Assembly (NCBI GenBank): GCA_951812535.1
Contig: CATOSK010000004.1
Coordinates: 507,042 to 571,041 of the forward strand
Source: an uncultured Dehalococcoidia bacterium
Lineage (GTDB): Bacteria; Chloroflexota; Dehalococcoidia; Lucifugimonadales; UBA3495
DNA length: 64,000 nucleotides
Direction of reading: 5' to 3'
This document shows, one piece after another, positions 8,985 through 17,744 of the stretch. A program made the position numbers and the translations under genes. Under the pieces are notes generated by a model. The model did not search any database, was not told the DNA's origin, and was given only the letters and a program-made list of their open reading frames with translations. Position 1 is the stretch's first letter; each line of letters opens with the position of its first letter.

Positions 8985-9503
8985 TTGACCATGGAATACA
9001 CTCTCGCCGACCTCGACGCCATGACCATCGCCGATGCCCACGCCCTCTCCTTCGATGAACGCGACCGTCTCCTCGACCTCATCATCGCTGACGGACGGCA
9101 CCAGTCAACGGATGCCGTTTCCCACCGAATCGGCCTCTACTGCGACTATTTCGAGGAAGACCTCGTCCGCATGTTGAAGGTCCGGGCCGTCAAGGTCCTC
9201 TGCCGCGGCACCACCGCCTCCGGGTTCGACGGCGTCATCGTCGGCGACGACGAGGAATCCCAGTACCGGGCCACCCTCCAGCACGTCCAGACCACGCTCG
9301 AAGCCGCTCAGACCAGCTATGAGCGCGTCGTCACCCTCGTCGTGTTCCTCACCGATATGCGGAAGTGGCCCCTCTTCAACCAGGTCTACCGGGAATTCAT
9401 CCCCAACCCGCCCTGCCGCGCCGTCATCGGTACTACCGGACTGGCCGAATCCCCCTTGCTCATCGAAATCGTCGAGTGCATCGCCTACCGGGTCCTCGCC
9501 TGA
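8985..9503 (+). CDS. RidA (YjgF/UK114) family-like protein
   Basis: A roughly 172-residue protein whose C-terminal 110 residues resemble the RidA family, which deaminates reactive enamines/imines. The recognisable pieces are QHVQTTLEAAQTSYERVV, LVVFLTDMRKWPLFNQVYREF and PCRAVIGTTGLA, ending ESPLLIEIVECIA. The family arginine in PxR (PCRAVIG) is kept. The N-terminal 65 residues are not part of the usual domain and are unrecognised. TTG at 8982 and 8985 and ATG at 8991 are all possible starts; spacing from AAGGAT (8973-8978) favours 8985. Confidence 0.75.
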   Translation: MTMEYTLADLDAMTIADAHALSFDERDRLLDLIIADGRHQSTDAVSHRIGLYCDYFEEDLVRMLKVRAVKVLCRGTTASGFDGVIVGDDEESQYRATLQHVQTTLEAAQTSYERVVTLVVFLTDMRKWPLFNQVYREFIPNPPCRAVIGTTGLAESPLLIEIVECIAYRVLA

Positions 9504-9506
9504 CCC

Positions 9507-9661
9507 AGGGCTATTCCATGAGTTCTGACTTGGTCCTTTCACCTCTCCTCCCGTCATTCCCGCGCAGGCGGGAATCCAGACCCCCGTCGTCTCTTCCCTG
9601 CAGTATCGTGTTGACCGTTCCCTGGAAGTTTTGGCCAATCTGGCACTCATGCGATTGCCCT
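9507..9661 (-). repeat. MITE-like palindromic repeat, short form (best copy)
   Basis: A 155-bp element with ends AGGGCTATTCCATGAGT and ACTCATGCGATTGCCCT, which match as inverted repeats at 14 of 17 positions. The centre is the perfect ATTCCCGC/GCGGGAAT hairpin. It is nearly identical in internal sequence to the copy at 5361-5525. Confidence 0.85.
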
Positions 9662-9844
9662 CCCCTGACCCCAGCAGCTCCCCGCCTCGCGCCAGGAGGG
9701 TGCTATACTCACGGCCAGGACATGGGGCCCATACTTGGGACCCATTCTCCAGCTTCAGGCTCCCGGCCCGGACAACTCACCCGAATGAATCCTGAATGAA
9801 TCCCGGATCAATCCCAGGTCAATCAATGAACAGGAGGCAGCCAA

Positions 9845-10285
9845 ATGGCATTGGAGTTGGCATACAAGGTTAGAAGCTACAGCACCGGCACATTGGGACG
9901 GGCCATCTGCAACGCCCGCAATCACCATTGGGTTGCCGACGATGCCGGTGGCGAGCAGGTGGGCGCCGGCGAGCTCTTCTTCTCCGGCATCACCGCCTGT
10001 GCCGTCAACATGGTCCAGCGCCTGGCCAACCAGGGCGAAATTCCCCTGGACTGGATGGACGTTTCCGTGGAGGGCTACCGCGAGTCCGAAAAGCCCCCGG
10101 CCGATCTCACCCTTTACGACGACGTCCGGGTCCACTTCCAGATGTGGGGCGTGGACGACGACCAGGGACACCAACTGGTCGAAACCTGGAAGCAGCGTTG
10201 ACCCCTCTATGGTTCGGTCGCCGTGGCGACCCCTGCTACCAGCGTCACCCTCGAAATTCACGCCGGAGCCCACTCCCGCACCTGA
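9845..10285 (+). CDS. OsmC-like selenoprotein (in-frame UGA at 10199-10201)
   Basis: An OsmC/Ohr-fold protein of 146 residues if UGA at codon 119 is read as selenocysteine. OsmC proteins reduce organic peroxides with two conserved cysteines. The first is kept in FFSGITACAVNMV. The second normally sits in an RCPLY-type motif, and here the frame reads WKQR-UGA-PLYGSVAVATPA. It then continues in frame for 27 codons to TGA at 10283, giving the usual family length of about 140-150. Stopping at the first UGA would remove the resolving residue and the last strand. The hairpin GGTCGC-CGTG-GCGACC starts 14 nt after the UGA, as expected of a bacterial SECIS. GGAGG precedes the ATG. Confidence 0.85.
10199..10231 (+). 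promoter_or_regulatory. Putative bacterial SECIS element (OsmC)
   Basis: UGA at 10199-10201 followed by a 6-bp perfect stem (10216-10221 with 10226-10231) and a CGTG loop containing G at the second position. The apical loop lies 20 nt after the UGA, inside the usual 16-37 nt range. Confidence 0.7.
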
Positions 10286-10328
10286 CGTTCCCGCGGCATC
10301 CTCACCGCCGTGCTAACCCGGACATGAC

Positions 10329-10355
10329 GGCCGGCGCCCCAATGAGGCGCCGGCC
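10329..10355 (+). terminator. Intrinsic terminator after the OsmC gene
   Basis: Perfect 10-bp stem GGCCGGCGCC / GGCGCCGGCC with a 7-nt loop, followed by CTTTCCTTTTTT. It sits 44 bases after the downstream TGA (10285), which agrees with translation continuing past the first UGA. Confidence 0.85.
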
Positions 10356-10663
10356 CTTTCCTTTTTTACGATTCTCCCCACAGGAATCCCCAGGGTGAGC
10401 ATAGCTCGGAATTCCATACCCTCTTTCCCGGCAATTCGCTCAACCCATGCGAAGGAACCCCCAACCGGATGCGATAAGATGTATGTAGTCGGCGAATAAC
10501 CGGGAGGCCGTTCAAGATCGACCCTGTCATCCTTGCCCTTCCACTCGTTGGGGCCGGCGACGAGTTCGCCCTGGTCCGCGACTTTGCGATTACGCTCGCC
10601 GTCGCCGGTGCAGCGCTAATCCTCTTCCGGCTCGTCAAGCAGCCGCCGGTCCTCGGATACCTG

Positions 10664-12346
10664 GTGGCCGGGGTTATCATCGGACCCTTTACCCTCCCCA
10701 CACCCCTGGTCCGCGACCTGGACGTGATTCGCCTTCTGGCCGACTTGGGCCTGGTACTGCTCCTCTTCGGCATCGGCCTGGAATTGGGCTGGCAGCGCAT
10801 CAGGCGGGTTGGCACCCGGGTCATGGTCATCGCCTTCGTTGAAATGACCATCATGTTTGCCATCGGTTTCGAGACCGGATACCTCCTGGGGTGGTCCCTC
10901 CTCGAAAGCGTATTCCTCGGAGCCGCGGTGAGCATCAGCAGCTCCGCTATTCTCGTCAAGATGCTCCGCGACACAAGCAGCCTCTTCACCACCCGGGGCC
11001 GCCTCATGGTCGGCATTCTCGTCGTCGAGGACTTCGCGGCGGTGATCCTGCTCACCGTGCTGGCCGGTGCGGCCCAGACCGGAGGCACCGATGCCGGCTC
11101 GGTCCTCCTCCTCGCGGGCAAACTCGTAATCTTCGGCATCGCTTCCCTGGTGTTCGGCGCCCTCTTCGCTCCCCGCCTGGTCCACTTCGTTTCCCGCTAC
11201 GAGTCCGACGAGGCCCTGCTTATTACCAGCCTTGCGCTCTGCTTCGGACTCGCCCTCGCCGGACAGCTGCTTGGCCTTTCCGCCGCCGCCGGCGCCTTCC
11301 TCATTGGCACTGTCCTCGGCGACACCGAGCACAACGAGGAAATCGCCCGGGTGATGAACCCGGTCAAGGATATGTTCGCCGCCCTCTTCTTCGTATCCAT
11401 CGGAATGTTGATGGACCTGAGCCTGTTGCCGGAATTCATCATCCCGGCCCTGGTTGTCAGCGCCGTGTTCATTGTCGGCAAGATTATCGCCGACACCCTG
11501 GGAAGCTTCCTGGCCGGATACGACGGCCGAACCTCCCTCTCGGTGGGGATGGGGATGACCCAGATGGGAGAATTTTCCCTGGCCATCACCCGGGTCGGCG
11601 CCCTTCACGGCACCGTGGGCACCTTCGTCTACCCGGTCATCACCATGTGCACCGCCATCACCGCCCTGTTCTATCCCTGGATCTTCCGCGGCGCCGGCGC
11701 CACCGCCGACTGGTTCCAGCGCAGGTCTCCCGGATTGCTGAAGGAATACGCCGAATACCTGTATATCGGCCTGACCATCCTCCGCAGCGCCTTCCGCCTC
11801 AGCAGCTTCCGCGCCCGCCGGATTCAGAGGACCGTCCAGGTCGTCGCCCTCAACCTGGTGATAATAGTCTTCATCATATCCGTCGGCACTGGCATCCTCC
11901 AGTTCACCGGCCAGTTGGATAAACTCGCCCACCTTCAGGAAAGCCTGTGGGGATGGATCGTCGCGGCCGGAGCGGTGGGGTTCTGCATCCCGTCCGCCGT
12001 AGCCATCTGGCATTCGCTGCGGACCCTGGCCGATGAGCTGACCGAAGTCATCGCCCCCGGCTCTTCGACTCCCAACACCACCCTGGCGCGGAACATGCGC
12101 GTGGTCCTGCGGGACAGCTTCCTGCTGTTCCTTCTCCTGCTGCCGGCGGTCTGGGGCCTTCCCCTTCTGTCCCGCCTGGTTACGCTGGGAACCGTTTCCC
12201 TGCCCATCGCCCTGGCTCTCATGGCCGCCGCCGCCGCCGCTCTCGGATTCATCGGCTTTCATCTCCACGGCGTCCTGGAAAGTTCCTTCAGCCGCACCTT
12301 CCTCGGCCTGGATGACCCTCGCCGCCCGGAGCAAGACGAAGACTGA
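10664..12346 (+). CDS. Kef-type K+/cation:proton antiporter (CPA2) with extra C-terminal membrane part
   Basis: A polytopic antiporter of the CPA2 family. The hallmark PPVLGYLVAGVIIGP, LADLGLVLLLFGIGLEL and AAVSISSSAILVKMLRD are present, then a SLALCFGLALAGQLLGLSAA core helix. The coordinate given is the first canonical start (GTG), but the first membrane helix clearly begins upstream: the frame is open from 10478 and reads coherently from about 10517, after GGGAGG at 10502-10507. No ATG, GTG or TTG exists there, so the true start is non-canonical or the sequence has an error. After the 11-12 helix core comes a second block of about four helices (residues ~385-540). No TrkA-N domain is seen. 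Confidence 0.85.
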   Translation: MAGVIIGPFTLPTPLVRDLDVIRLLADLGLVLLLFGIGLELGWQRIRRVGTRVMVIAFVEMTIMFAIGFETGYLLGWSLLESVFLGAAVSISSSAILVKMLRDTSSLFTTRGRLMVGILVVEDFAAVILLTVLAGAAQTGGTDAGSVLLLAGKLVIFGIASLVFGALFAPRLVHFVSRYESDEALLITSLALCFGLALAGQLLGLSAAAGAFLIGTVLGDTEHNEEIARVMNPVKDMFAALFFVSIGMLMDLSLLPEFIIPALVVSAVFIVGKIIADTLGSFLAGYDGRTSLSVGMGMTQMGEFSLAITRVGALHGTVGTFVYPVITMCTAITALFYPWIFRGAGATADWFQRRSPGLLKEYAEYLYIGLTILRSAFRLSSFRARRIQRTVQVVALNLVIIVFIISVGTGILQFTGQLDKLAHLQESLWGWIVAAGAVGFCIPSAVAIWHSLRTLADELTEVIAPGSSTPNTTLARNMRVVLRDSFLLFLLLLPAVWGLPLLSRLVTLGTVSLPIALALMAAAAAALGFIGFHLHGVLESSFSRTFLGLDDPRRPEQDED

Positions 12347-12437
12347 ACTGGCCCCGCTCGTTTTGCCCCCGCACCGGCCCGGTGACCCTTCAACTGCCGC
12401 CATCGCCCCGGTCATCGTCCGCGGTTGGGGGGAGCAA

Positions 12438-13223
12438 TTACCCCATAGAATCAAGAATCGGGAGAACTGCATTCAGATCCTTGGCCTGTGGGGCCGCTAT
12501 CTTTCTCTCGTTCTCCAGTTGTTTTCCGCTCCTGTTGACCCATATCGCCCTCATCCCAGCCGCCAACGCCCCTGCGACATCCCCTTCCAGCGAATCGCCG
12601 ACGTGGATGCAGTCACCGGCGTTTCGCCCCATCCTTCCCGCGGCCGTTTCGAATATCGACCGGTCCGGCTTGGACACACCAACGGACTCTGAAATTACTA
12701 TGGGATCGAAATACTGGATGAGACCCATCCGTCTCAGCTTCGAGGTTTGCTGCTCCGCACTCCCGTTGGAAATGACGCCCATCTGCGCTCCGCGACCCGC
12801 CAGGTTGTTCAAGACGTCCGACACGTCCTCGAACATCCGCCAGTTGGCCTCATAGGCTTCCAGGTAATCGCCAAAGATGGCTTCGGCTTCCCGGTCCGAG
12901 ACTGTTCGGCCTATGACTTCCCGGCACCGCCTCGTTCGTTGTTCCGCGAAAGTTATGCTCCCTCTCAGGAATTGTTCCATGTATTGGCTGCTTGCATCCC
13001 GCCATTGGTTATAGAATTCGGATGCTGTCTGCGCTTTGAGGATATCCCGGTGCTTGCCGAAGAAAAGCTCCGCGGCCCTCTCTTCGGCCCAGTCATGGTC
13101 GAGAAGGGTTCCATCGATATCGAAGAATAGAGCGCCGCTAAAAGGCTTAATGGACGTATCTCGGGCAATCGGCAAAACGGTACCTCTCAACCAACGAGGC
13201 CTCACGCTTTGTGGTCCGGTCAT
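12438..13223 (-). CDS. HAD-superfamily hydrolase (YjjG-like phosphatase)
   Basis: A 261-residue HAD phosphatase. Motif I is FFDIDGTLLDHD with both aspartates, motif II VISNGS, motif III the lysine in SVGVSKPD, and motif IV HVGDSLEGDV. The helical cap between motif I and II (WAEERAAELFFGKHRDIL... WRDASSQYMEQFL) is the C1 type of YjjG/2-haloacid dehalogenase-like enzymes. These proteins hydrolyse small phosphate esters such as nucleotides. The N-terminal 25 residues before SIKPFSGALFFD are basic and not conserved, so a later start is possible. The gene converges on the antiporter gene. Confidence 0.9.
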   Translation of the reverse strand: MTGPQSVRPRWLRGTVLPIARDTSIKPFSGALFFDIDGTLLDHDWAEERAAELFFGKHRDILKAQTASEFYNQWRDASSQYMEQFLRGSITFAEQRTRRCREVIGRTVSDREAEAIFGDYLEAYEANWRMFEDVSDVLNNLAGRGAQMGVISNGSAEQQTSKLRRMGLIQYFDPIVISESVGVSKPDRSIFETAAGRMGRNAGDCIHVGDSLEGDVAGALAAGMRAIWVNRSGKQLENERKIAAPQAKDLNAVLPILDSMG

Positions 13224-13414
13224 GCTACCGAATGTTGTGGGACCGGTCCAACAACACCCCTTACCATACCCGGTATGATCCCGGCCGGGAGGCCTCCTTC
13301 TTGCCTCCCGAATGAGACCCTCCCCGCTCGTTTTGCCCCCGAACCGGCCCGCCGGGTGTTATCATGTTGCCCAGCAAGTTTCCGCCGGACACGCCGGTGC
13401 TCAGGGAGGCTACC

Positions 13415-14350
13415 ATGCGCGTTTGTTCGTTCCTGCCCAGCGCCACCGAAATCGTCTACGCCCTTGGCATCGAGGACCAGCTCCACGGTGTCACCCACGA
13501 ATGCGACTTCCCCGCCGCAGCCAAGGAGAAACCCTGGGTTGTCCGCAGCGTCTTCGAGGCCATGGACCCCCAGCCCACCAGCGGCGAGATCAGCCGGGTC
13601 ATCTCCGAGCGTCTGGAGCAGGGTCTTGGCATCTACCAGATTGACGAGGACATCCTCAAGGAAGCCAACCCGGACCTGATTCTCACCCAGGCCATCTGCG
13701 AGGTTTGAGCAGTCTCCTCTCGGCAGGTCGCCGAGACCACGGCCGCCCTGGACCAGCAGCCCGAGGTCATGTCTCTCGATCCCCAGTATGTCGGAGACAT
13801 CCTCGATGACATCCGCCGCGTCGGGCAGGCCACCGGTCAGGATGAAAAGGCCGAAGAGGTGGTGTCGCGGATGCAGTCACGCATCGACGCCGTCGCTGCC
13901 AGGGCCACCTTGGCCGACTCCCGCCCCCGCACGCTGCACCTGGAATGGGTTGACCCCCTGATGTGCGGCGGACACTGGGTCCCGGAGATGGTTGAAATGG
14001 CCGGCGGCGAAAACTGCTTCGGCGACAAGGAGACCGGTTCCTTCCAGCTCGACTGGGAGGACGTCATCGCCAGCCGTCCCGAGGTCATCATCTTCATGCC
14101 CTGCGGCTTCGAGGTGAAGCGGGCCCTGGAGGACGTGCCCATCCTGTCCGGCAAGGAGGGCTGGGAGTCCATGCCCGCCGTGCAGAACAACCGGGTCTAC
14201 GCCATCGACGCCAGCGCCTACACCAGCCGCTCCGGCCCCAGGCTCGTGGACGGGCTGGAAATCATGGCGGAAATGCTCCACCCCGAGCTCTTCTCCGGCA
14301 TGATCCCCGAAGCTGGCGCCCTCCGCGTCTACACCAACCCCGCCGCCTAG
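13415..14350 (+). CDS. BtuF-like cobalamin-binding protein, selenoprotein (in-frame UGA at 13706-13708)
   Basis: A 311-residue periplasmic-binding-protein-fold protein if UGA at codon 98 is read as Sec. It starts MRVCSFLPSATEIVYALG and has GVTHECDFPA, typical of the BtuF/cobalamin-binding class. Then PDLILTQAICEV-UGA-AVSSRQVAETTAALD: the family motif here is TQ.LCxVCAVS, so UGA replaces the second cysteine of a CxxC pair, giving CxxU. The frame continues unbroken to 14350 through the C-terminal lobe (LEWVDPLMCGGHWVPEMVEMAGG). An AGGTC loop hairpin follows at 13719-13735. There is no signal peptide, as in many homologues of this subclass. GGGAGG lies 6 nt before the ATG. Confidence 0.88.
13706..13736 (+). 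promoter_or_regulatory. Putative bacterial SECIS element (BtuF-like)
   Basis: UGA 13706-13708, then stem TCTCGGC (13718-13724) pairing with GCCGAGA (13730-13736) around loop AGGTC. The loop begins 17 nt after the UGA. From memory, the E. coli fdhF SECIS loop is AGGUCU, so both distance and loop match the SelB-binding rules. Confidence 0.8.
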
Positions 14351-14385
14351 AACAGCCTCTGTGGAGTGTCATCACATTTATTTTT

Positions 14386-14425
14386 CCGTCATTCCCGCGC
14401 AGGCGGGAATCCAGACCCCCGTTCC
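14386..14425 (-). repeat. Core copy of the dispersed palindromic repeat
   Basis: Contains the intact ATTCCCGC/GCGGGAAT palindrome plus CCAGACCCCCGTT. Only the core is recognisable here. Confidence 0.7.
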
Positions 14426-14502
14426 CATCCCCAAGGGGGGACACCGTCAATCACTACCTCCAAAGACTGTGTGCGATCGTCAGAATCACTCCACCCGGCA
14501 AA

Positions 14503-14536
14503 GTTAAGGGCTGGCGCGTCCGCGCCAGCCCTTAAC
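14503..14536 (-). terminator. Perfect 16-bp hairpin, probable terminator of the LON-domain gene
   Basis: GTTAAGGGCTGGCGCG and its exact complement are separated by TC, 25 bases beyond the stop of the minus-strand LON gene. The tract after the stem is only weakly T-rich (AACTTTG), so termination efficiency is uncertain. It may also stop read-through from the plus strand. Confidence 0.55.
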
Positions 14537-14560
14537 AAAATCAGCCCTTCCCACACTCCG

Positions 14561-15247
14561 TCAGTTCAGCCGCGCCCCCCGGAACGGGTTGTTTTTGTCC
14601 GCCTGCTCCTGCATCAGCTGAACGCACCGGCTCAAGACCGGCAGCAGCGTCTCCAGCCTCTGCTGGGTGTCCGTCGACTCCAGCATCCGCTGCCGCAGTT
14701 CCTTCGGAAGGCTCACGCTGGCCGACAGGCTGGTCATCACGTCGTTGAACAGTTGCGCCGGTTCTTCCGTCACGTTGACGTTGCTGTTCCATCCCCCTGC
14801 GATTGTCGCCTGCAGGGTCAGGAAATCAGCGAACTCCTTCCTGATTTGCTCCACCAGGACATCCGCAATGTCACCGGGCTCGTCCTCCAGGTACTGCACC
14901 AGCCCCACCAGGTAGGGCAGCTGCTGGACAATCTCCACCACCCGGAAGCGGCGCTCCGCCCGGGTGATTATGTTCAGCCGCCCTTCCGACAGTTCCACAA
15001 CCTGCTCGATCCGGGCCGTGGTTCCGATGGAAACCGGCTCGGCCGGGTCCCCCACCTCCTGCCCCTCCTTGATCAGCAGCACACCGAAGGGAATCTCCTC
15101 CTCCGAGCAGCGGCCGATCATCTCCTTGTACCGCTCCTCGAAAATGTGCAGCGGCAGCCGCATCCCCGGAAACAAAACCACGTCGTTCAGGGGAAACAGG
15201 GGCAATTCCGACAAATCGTCCCGGGGAATATCGCTGGATTGCTCCAT
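14561..15247 (-). CDS. LON N-terminal (substrate-binding) domain protein
   Basis: A 228-residue stand-alone LON domain. The opening ELPLFPLNDVVLFPGMRLPLHIFEERYKEM is the standard start of the PUA-like LON fold, followed by FGVLLIKEG, GTTARIEQVVELSEGRLNI and a helical C-terminal half from ADVLVEQIRKEFADFL. No ATPase or peptidase domain follows, so this is not the Lon protease itself. Such proteins are common and of unknown biochemical role, possibly binding unfolded substrates. I chose the ATG at 15247 because the 29 residues upstream in frame are unlike the family. Confidence 0.88.
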   Translation of the reverse strand: MEQSSDIPRDDLSELPLFPLNDVVLFPGMRLPLHIFEERYKEMIGRCSEEEIPFGVLLIKEGQEVGDPAEPVSIGTTARIEQVVELSEGRLNIITRAERRFRVVEIVQQLPYLVGLVQYLEDEPGDIADVLVEQIRKEFADFLTLQATIAGGWNSNVNVTEEPAQLFNDVMTSLSASVSLPKELRQRMLESTDTQQRLETLLPVLSRCVQLMQEQADKNNPFRGARLN

Positions 15248-15326
15248 AACGCCGCCAGTATAGGCCCAACCCAACCCCGGCACAACCCGGGAAAGTCCGG
15301 TAGCGACACTTGCATAACCACCCTCT

Positions 15327-15363
15327 CCCGTCATTCCGGGCAGGCGGGAACCCAGACCCCCGT
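15327..15363 (-). repeat. Core copy of the dispersed palindromic repeat
   Basis: CCCGTCATTCCGGGCAGG followed by CGGGAACCCAGACCCCCGT. The palindrome has one change compared with the best copies. Confidence 0.6.
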
Positions 15364-15750
15364 GGGGCTTTCCGACGGCTGCTAGTACCTAAGCGCAACT
15401 TCACACTCGCCCTGACCCCCCGGAACCATCCCATGCGGAAAACATCACCATGCAGATGCCGCAACCCGACATCCATACCTTCCTTTCGCAACTATTGCTG
15501 TATATTTGAGTCCAGCCTCCCATCCCTCGTTATGTTCGGTCGGCCGCCGCCTCAAGAGCGTTAACAGAGATTCAAGAATTCGAATGCGGCAGCCCTGCCC
15601 CGCTTTCGGATTCTCCTTGACACCAATTCGCTCCCTTCCTAAAATCCGTTGGGCCAATTCGGAGCGCCCGGGAACGGGCTCACCGGACAAACAAAGCCGC
15701 GAGACCCTGCCCGCATTCCATTACGCCGCTACCCACCCAAGGAGAATCGG

Positions 15751-16653
15751 ATGTCCAGCGAGATGTTCCTCCCCGGCTTCAGCCGCATCGTCAACCCCCG
15801 CGCCTCCCTCGAGAAAATATCCACCGGCCACATCTTCACCGAGGGCCCGGTGTGGAACGGGAAAGAGAACTTTCTCGTCTGGACCGACATCATCGACGAC
15901 AAGATCTGGAAGTGGATACCCGGCCAGGGCACCAGCATCATCATGCAGCCCTCCGGCAAGGCCGACGGCATGACCTACGACCACGACGGCCGCCTCATCG
16001 TCGCCGGCTGGAGCAGCCGCACCGTCTGGCGCTGGGAACACGACGGCTCCACCACCGTCCTCGCCTCCCACATCGACGGCAAGAAGCTCAACACCCCCAA
16101 TGACATCGTCATGAAGTCCGACGGCACCGTCTACTTCACCGACCCCTCCAATGGCATCCGCAACGTCGCCATGGAGTGCGAGGACATCCAGAAATACGTG
16201 GACTATGAGGCCGTTTACAAGCTCGACCTCACCGACGGGAGCCTGACCCTGCTGGTGGATGACTTCACCAACCCCAACGGCTTGTGCTTCTCCCCCGACG
16301 AGTCCCTCCTCTACATTAACGACACCCCCAAGCTCCATATCCGGGTCTTCGACGTGCTCCCCGACGGCACCATCGGCAACGATCGCATTTTCGCCGAGCT
16401 GTTCCACGACGACCACGGCGCCCCCGACGGCATCAAGGTGGACGTCGAGGGCAACGTCTACTGCACCGGTCCCGGCGGAGTCTGGGTCACCGACCCCCAG
16501 GGCAACAACCTCGGGCGCATCCTCATCCCCGAGCACTGCGCCAACTTCGCCTTCGGGGACAGCGACTACCGGACCATCTACTTCACCGCCCGCAGCACGA
16601 TCTACCGGATAAGAGTGGAAATTCCCGGCCTCCCCACCTATCCCCTCCCATAG
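15751..16653 (+). CDS. SMP-30/gluconolactonase/LRE family protein
   Basis: A 300-residue six-bladed beta-propeller of the SMP-30 family, usually metal-dependent lactonases. The motifs are HIFTEGPVWNGKENFLVWTD (the glutamate of EGP is a metal ligand), NTPNDIVMKSDGTVYFTDP (Asn ligand in PND), NPNGLCFSPDESLLYINDT and GAPDGIKVDVEGNVYCTGP (the Asp ligand in PDG). All expected metal ligands are therefore in place. The ATG at 15751 follows AAGGAGA at 15739-15745. The next gene encodes another propeller of the same superfamily, so the two may act on related lactones. Confidence 0.9.
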   Translation: MSSEMFLPGFSRIVNPRASLEKISTGHIFTEGPVWNGKENFLVWTDIIDDKIWKWIPGQGTSIIMQPSGKADGMTYDHDGRLIVAGWSSRTVWRWEHDGSTTVLASHIDGKKLNTPNDIVMKSDGTVYFTDPSNGIRNVAMECEDIQKYVDYEAVYKLDLTDGSLTLLVDDFTNPNGLCFSPDESLLYINDTPKLHIRVFDVLPDGTIGNDRIFAELFHDDHGAPDGIKVDVEGNVYCTGPGGVWVTDPQGNNLGRILIPEHCANFAFGDSDYRTIYFTARSTIYRIRVEIPGLPTYPLP

Positions 16654-16672
16654 AAGCAGTTTCCAGATTCCA

Positions 16673-16710
16673 TTCCCCCTTGACGGGGAAGGGTTAGGAT
16701 GGGGGTGACC
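16673..16710 (+). repeat. Second dispersed repeat family, copy 1
   Basis: TTCCCCCTTGACGGGGAAGG followed by GTTAGGATGGGGGTGACCGG. A closely similar stretch is found inverted at 55591-55628. The first half is an imperfect hairpin. Confidence 0.65.
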
Positions 16711-16793
16711 GGTAATGCGTTGTTGGCCTTTCCGGCAATCGCCACCATCACCGACAGTTTTCAGATAGTTTCTCGACCCGACAGGAGACATCC

Positions 16794-17744
16794 ATGACCT
16801 GGCAATTTGAAACCGTCGCCGGTCCCTACGGCAGCCCCACAGACGGCCCGGTGTGGGACGGCGAGACCCTGCTGTTCACATCCATTCCCGTCCCCGCTGG
16901 GACGATCCACAACCGCGTCCTCCGCTACGACCCCGTCAACGGCGAGGTCTCCGACTTCCGGCGCTGGACCAACCGGGTGGTGGGACTGGCCATTTCCTCG
17001 GACGCCATTCTCTACGGATGCCAGAGCGGCGCCCGCCGTCTCGTCCGCTTCAACAGCGACGGCTCGACCTCCCCCCTGGCCTACCGCGTGGACGGCAAGT
17101 TCCACAACCAGCCCAAGGACCTGGCCATTGACCGGCGGGGCCGTATCTGGTTCGCCGACCCGGTCTGGGGCCCTCCGGTCCAGGGAGGGCTCCGCAACCA
17201 CGAGCTCGAACCCTACTCCATCGACTACCGCGCCGTCCTGCGGCTGGAGCACGCCAGCAGCGATGCTCCCATTACCCGAATGACCCGCGACACCCATGTC
17301 CCCCTGGCCGTCGCCCTCTCCCCGGACGAGGACGTCCTATACGTTTCGGAGAGCGACGACGACCCTGAGGGCAAGCGCGAGCTCCGGGCCTATCCAATCA
17401 ATGCCGGCGGCTCCCTCGGCCCCTGCGCCGTCCTCCACACCTTCGGCTCCGACTACCGGGGCGTCCACCGGGGCGTCTCCGGGATGTGCCTCGACTCCGA
17501 TGGCAACATCATCGCCTGCGCCGGTTCCGGCCAGAGCGGCCCCGGCCCCATGGTCTACGTCTTCTCCCCCACCGGCCAAGTCCTTGAGACCCACCGGGCC
17601 CCGGCGGAACCCACCAACTGCGCCTTTGGCGGGCCGGACCTTACTGACCTCTACGTCACCACCTCCGAGGGCCACCTCCTACGCGCCTCCAACACCGGCC
17701 GCCGGGGACTTGGCAAGCTATCCCGGGCCACCTTAACCTCCTGA
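16794..17744 (+). CDS. SMP-30-like beta-propeller protein
   Basis: A 316-residue propeller protein related to the preceding gene. It has PTDGPVWDGETLLFTSIP at the N-terminus, NQPKDLAIDRRGRIWFADPVWG at the second metal site (Asn replaced by Lys in PKD), VPLAVALSPDEDVLYVSES, and RGVHRGVSGMCLDSDGNIIACAG. The glutamate of the EGP motif is Asp here (TDGPVW) and the Asn ligand is altered, so metal chemistry may differ from classical gluconolactonase. AGGAGA precedes the ATG. It probably belongs to a catabolic transcription unit with the SMP-30 gene upstream. Confidence 0.8.
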   Translation: MTWQFETVAGPYGSPTDGPVWDGETLLFTSIPVPAGTIHNRVLRYDPVNGEVSDFRRWTNRVVGLAISSDAILYGCQSGARRLVRFNSDGSTSPLAYRVDGKFHNQPKDLAIDRRGRIWFADPVWGPPVQGGLRNHELEPYSIDYRAVLRLEHASSDAPITRMTRDTHVPLAVALSPDEDVLYVSESDDDPEGKRELRAYPINAGGSLGPCAVLHTFGSDYRGVHRGVSGMCLDSDGNIIACAGSGQSGPGPMVYVFSPTGQVLETHRAPAEPTNCAFGGPDLTDLYVTTSEGHLLRASNTGRRGLGKLSRATLTS

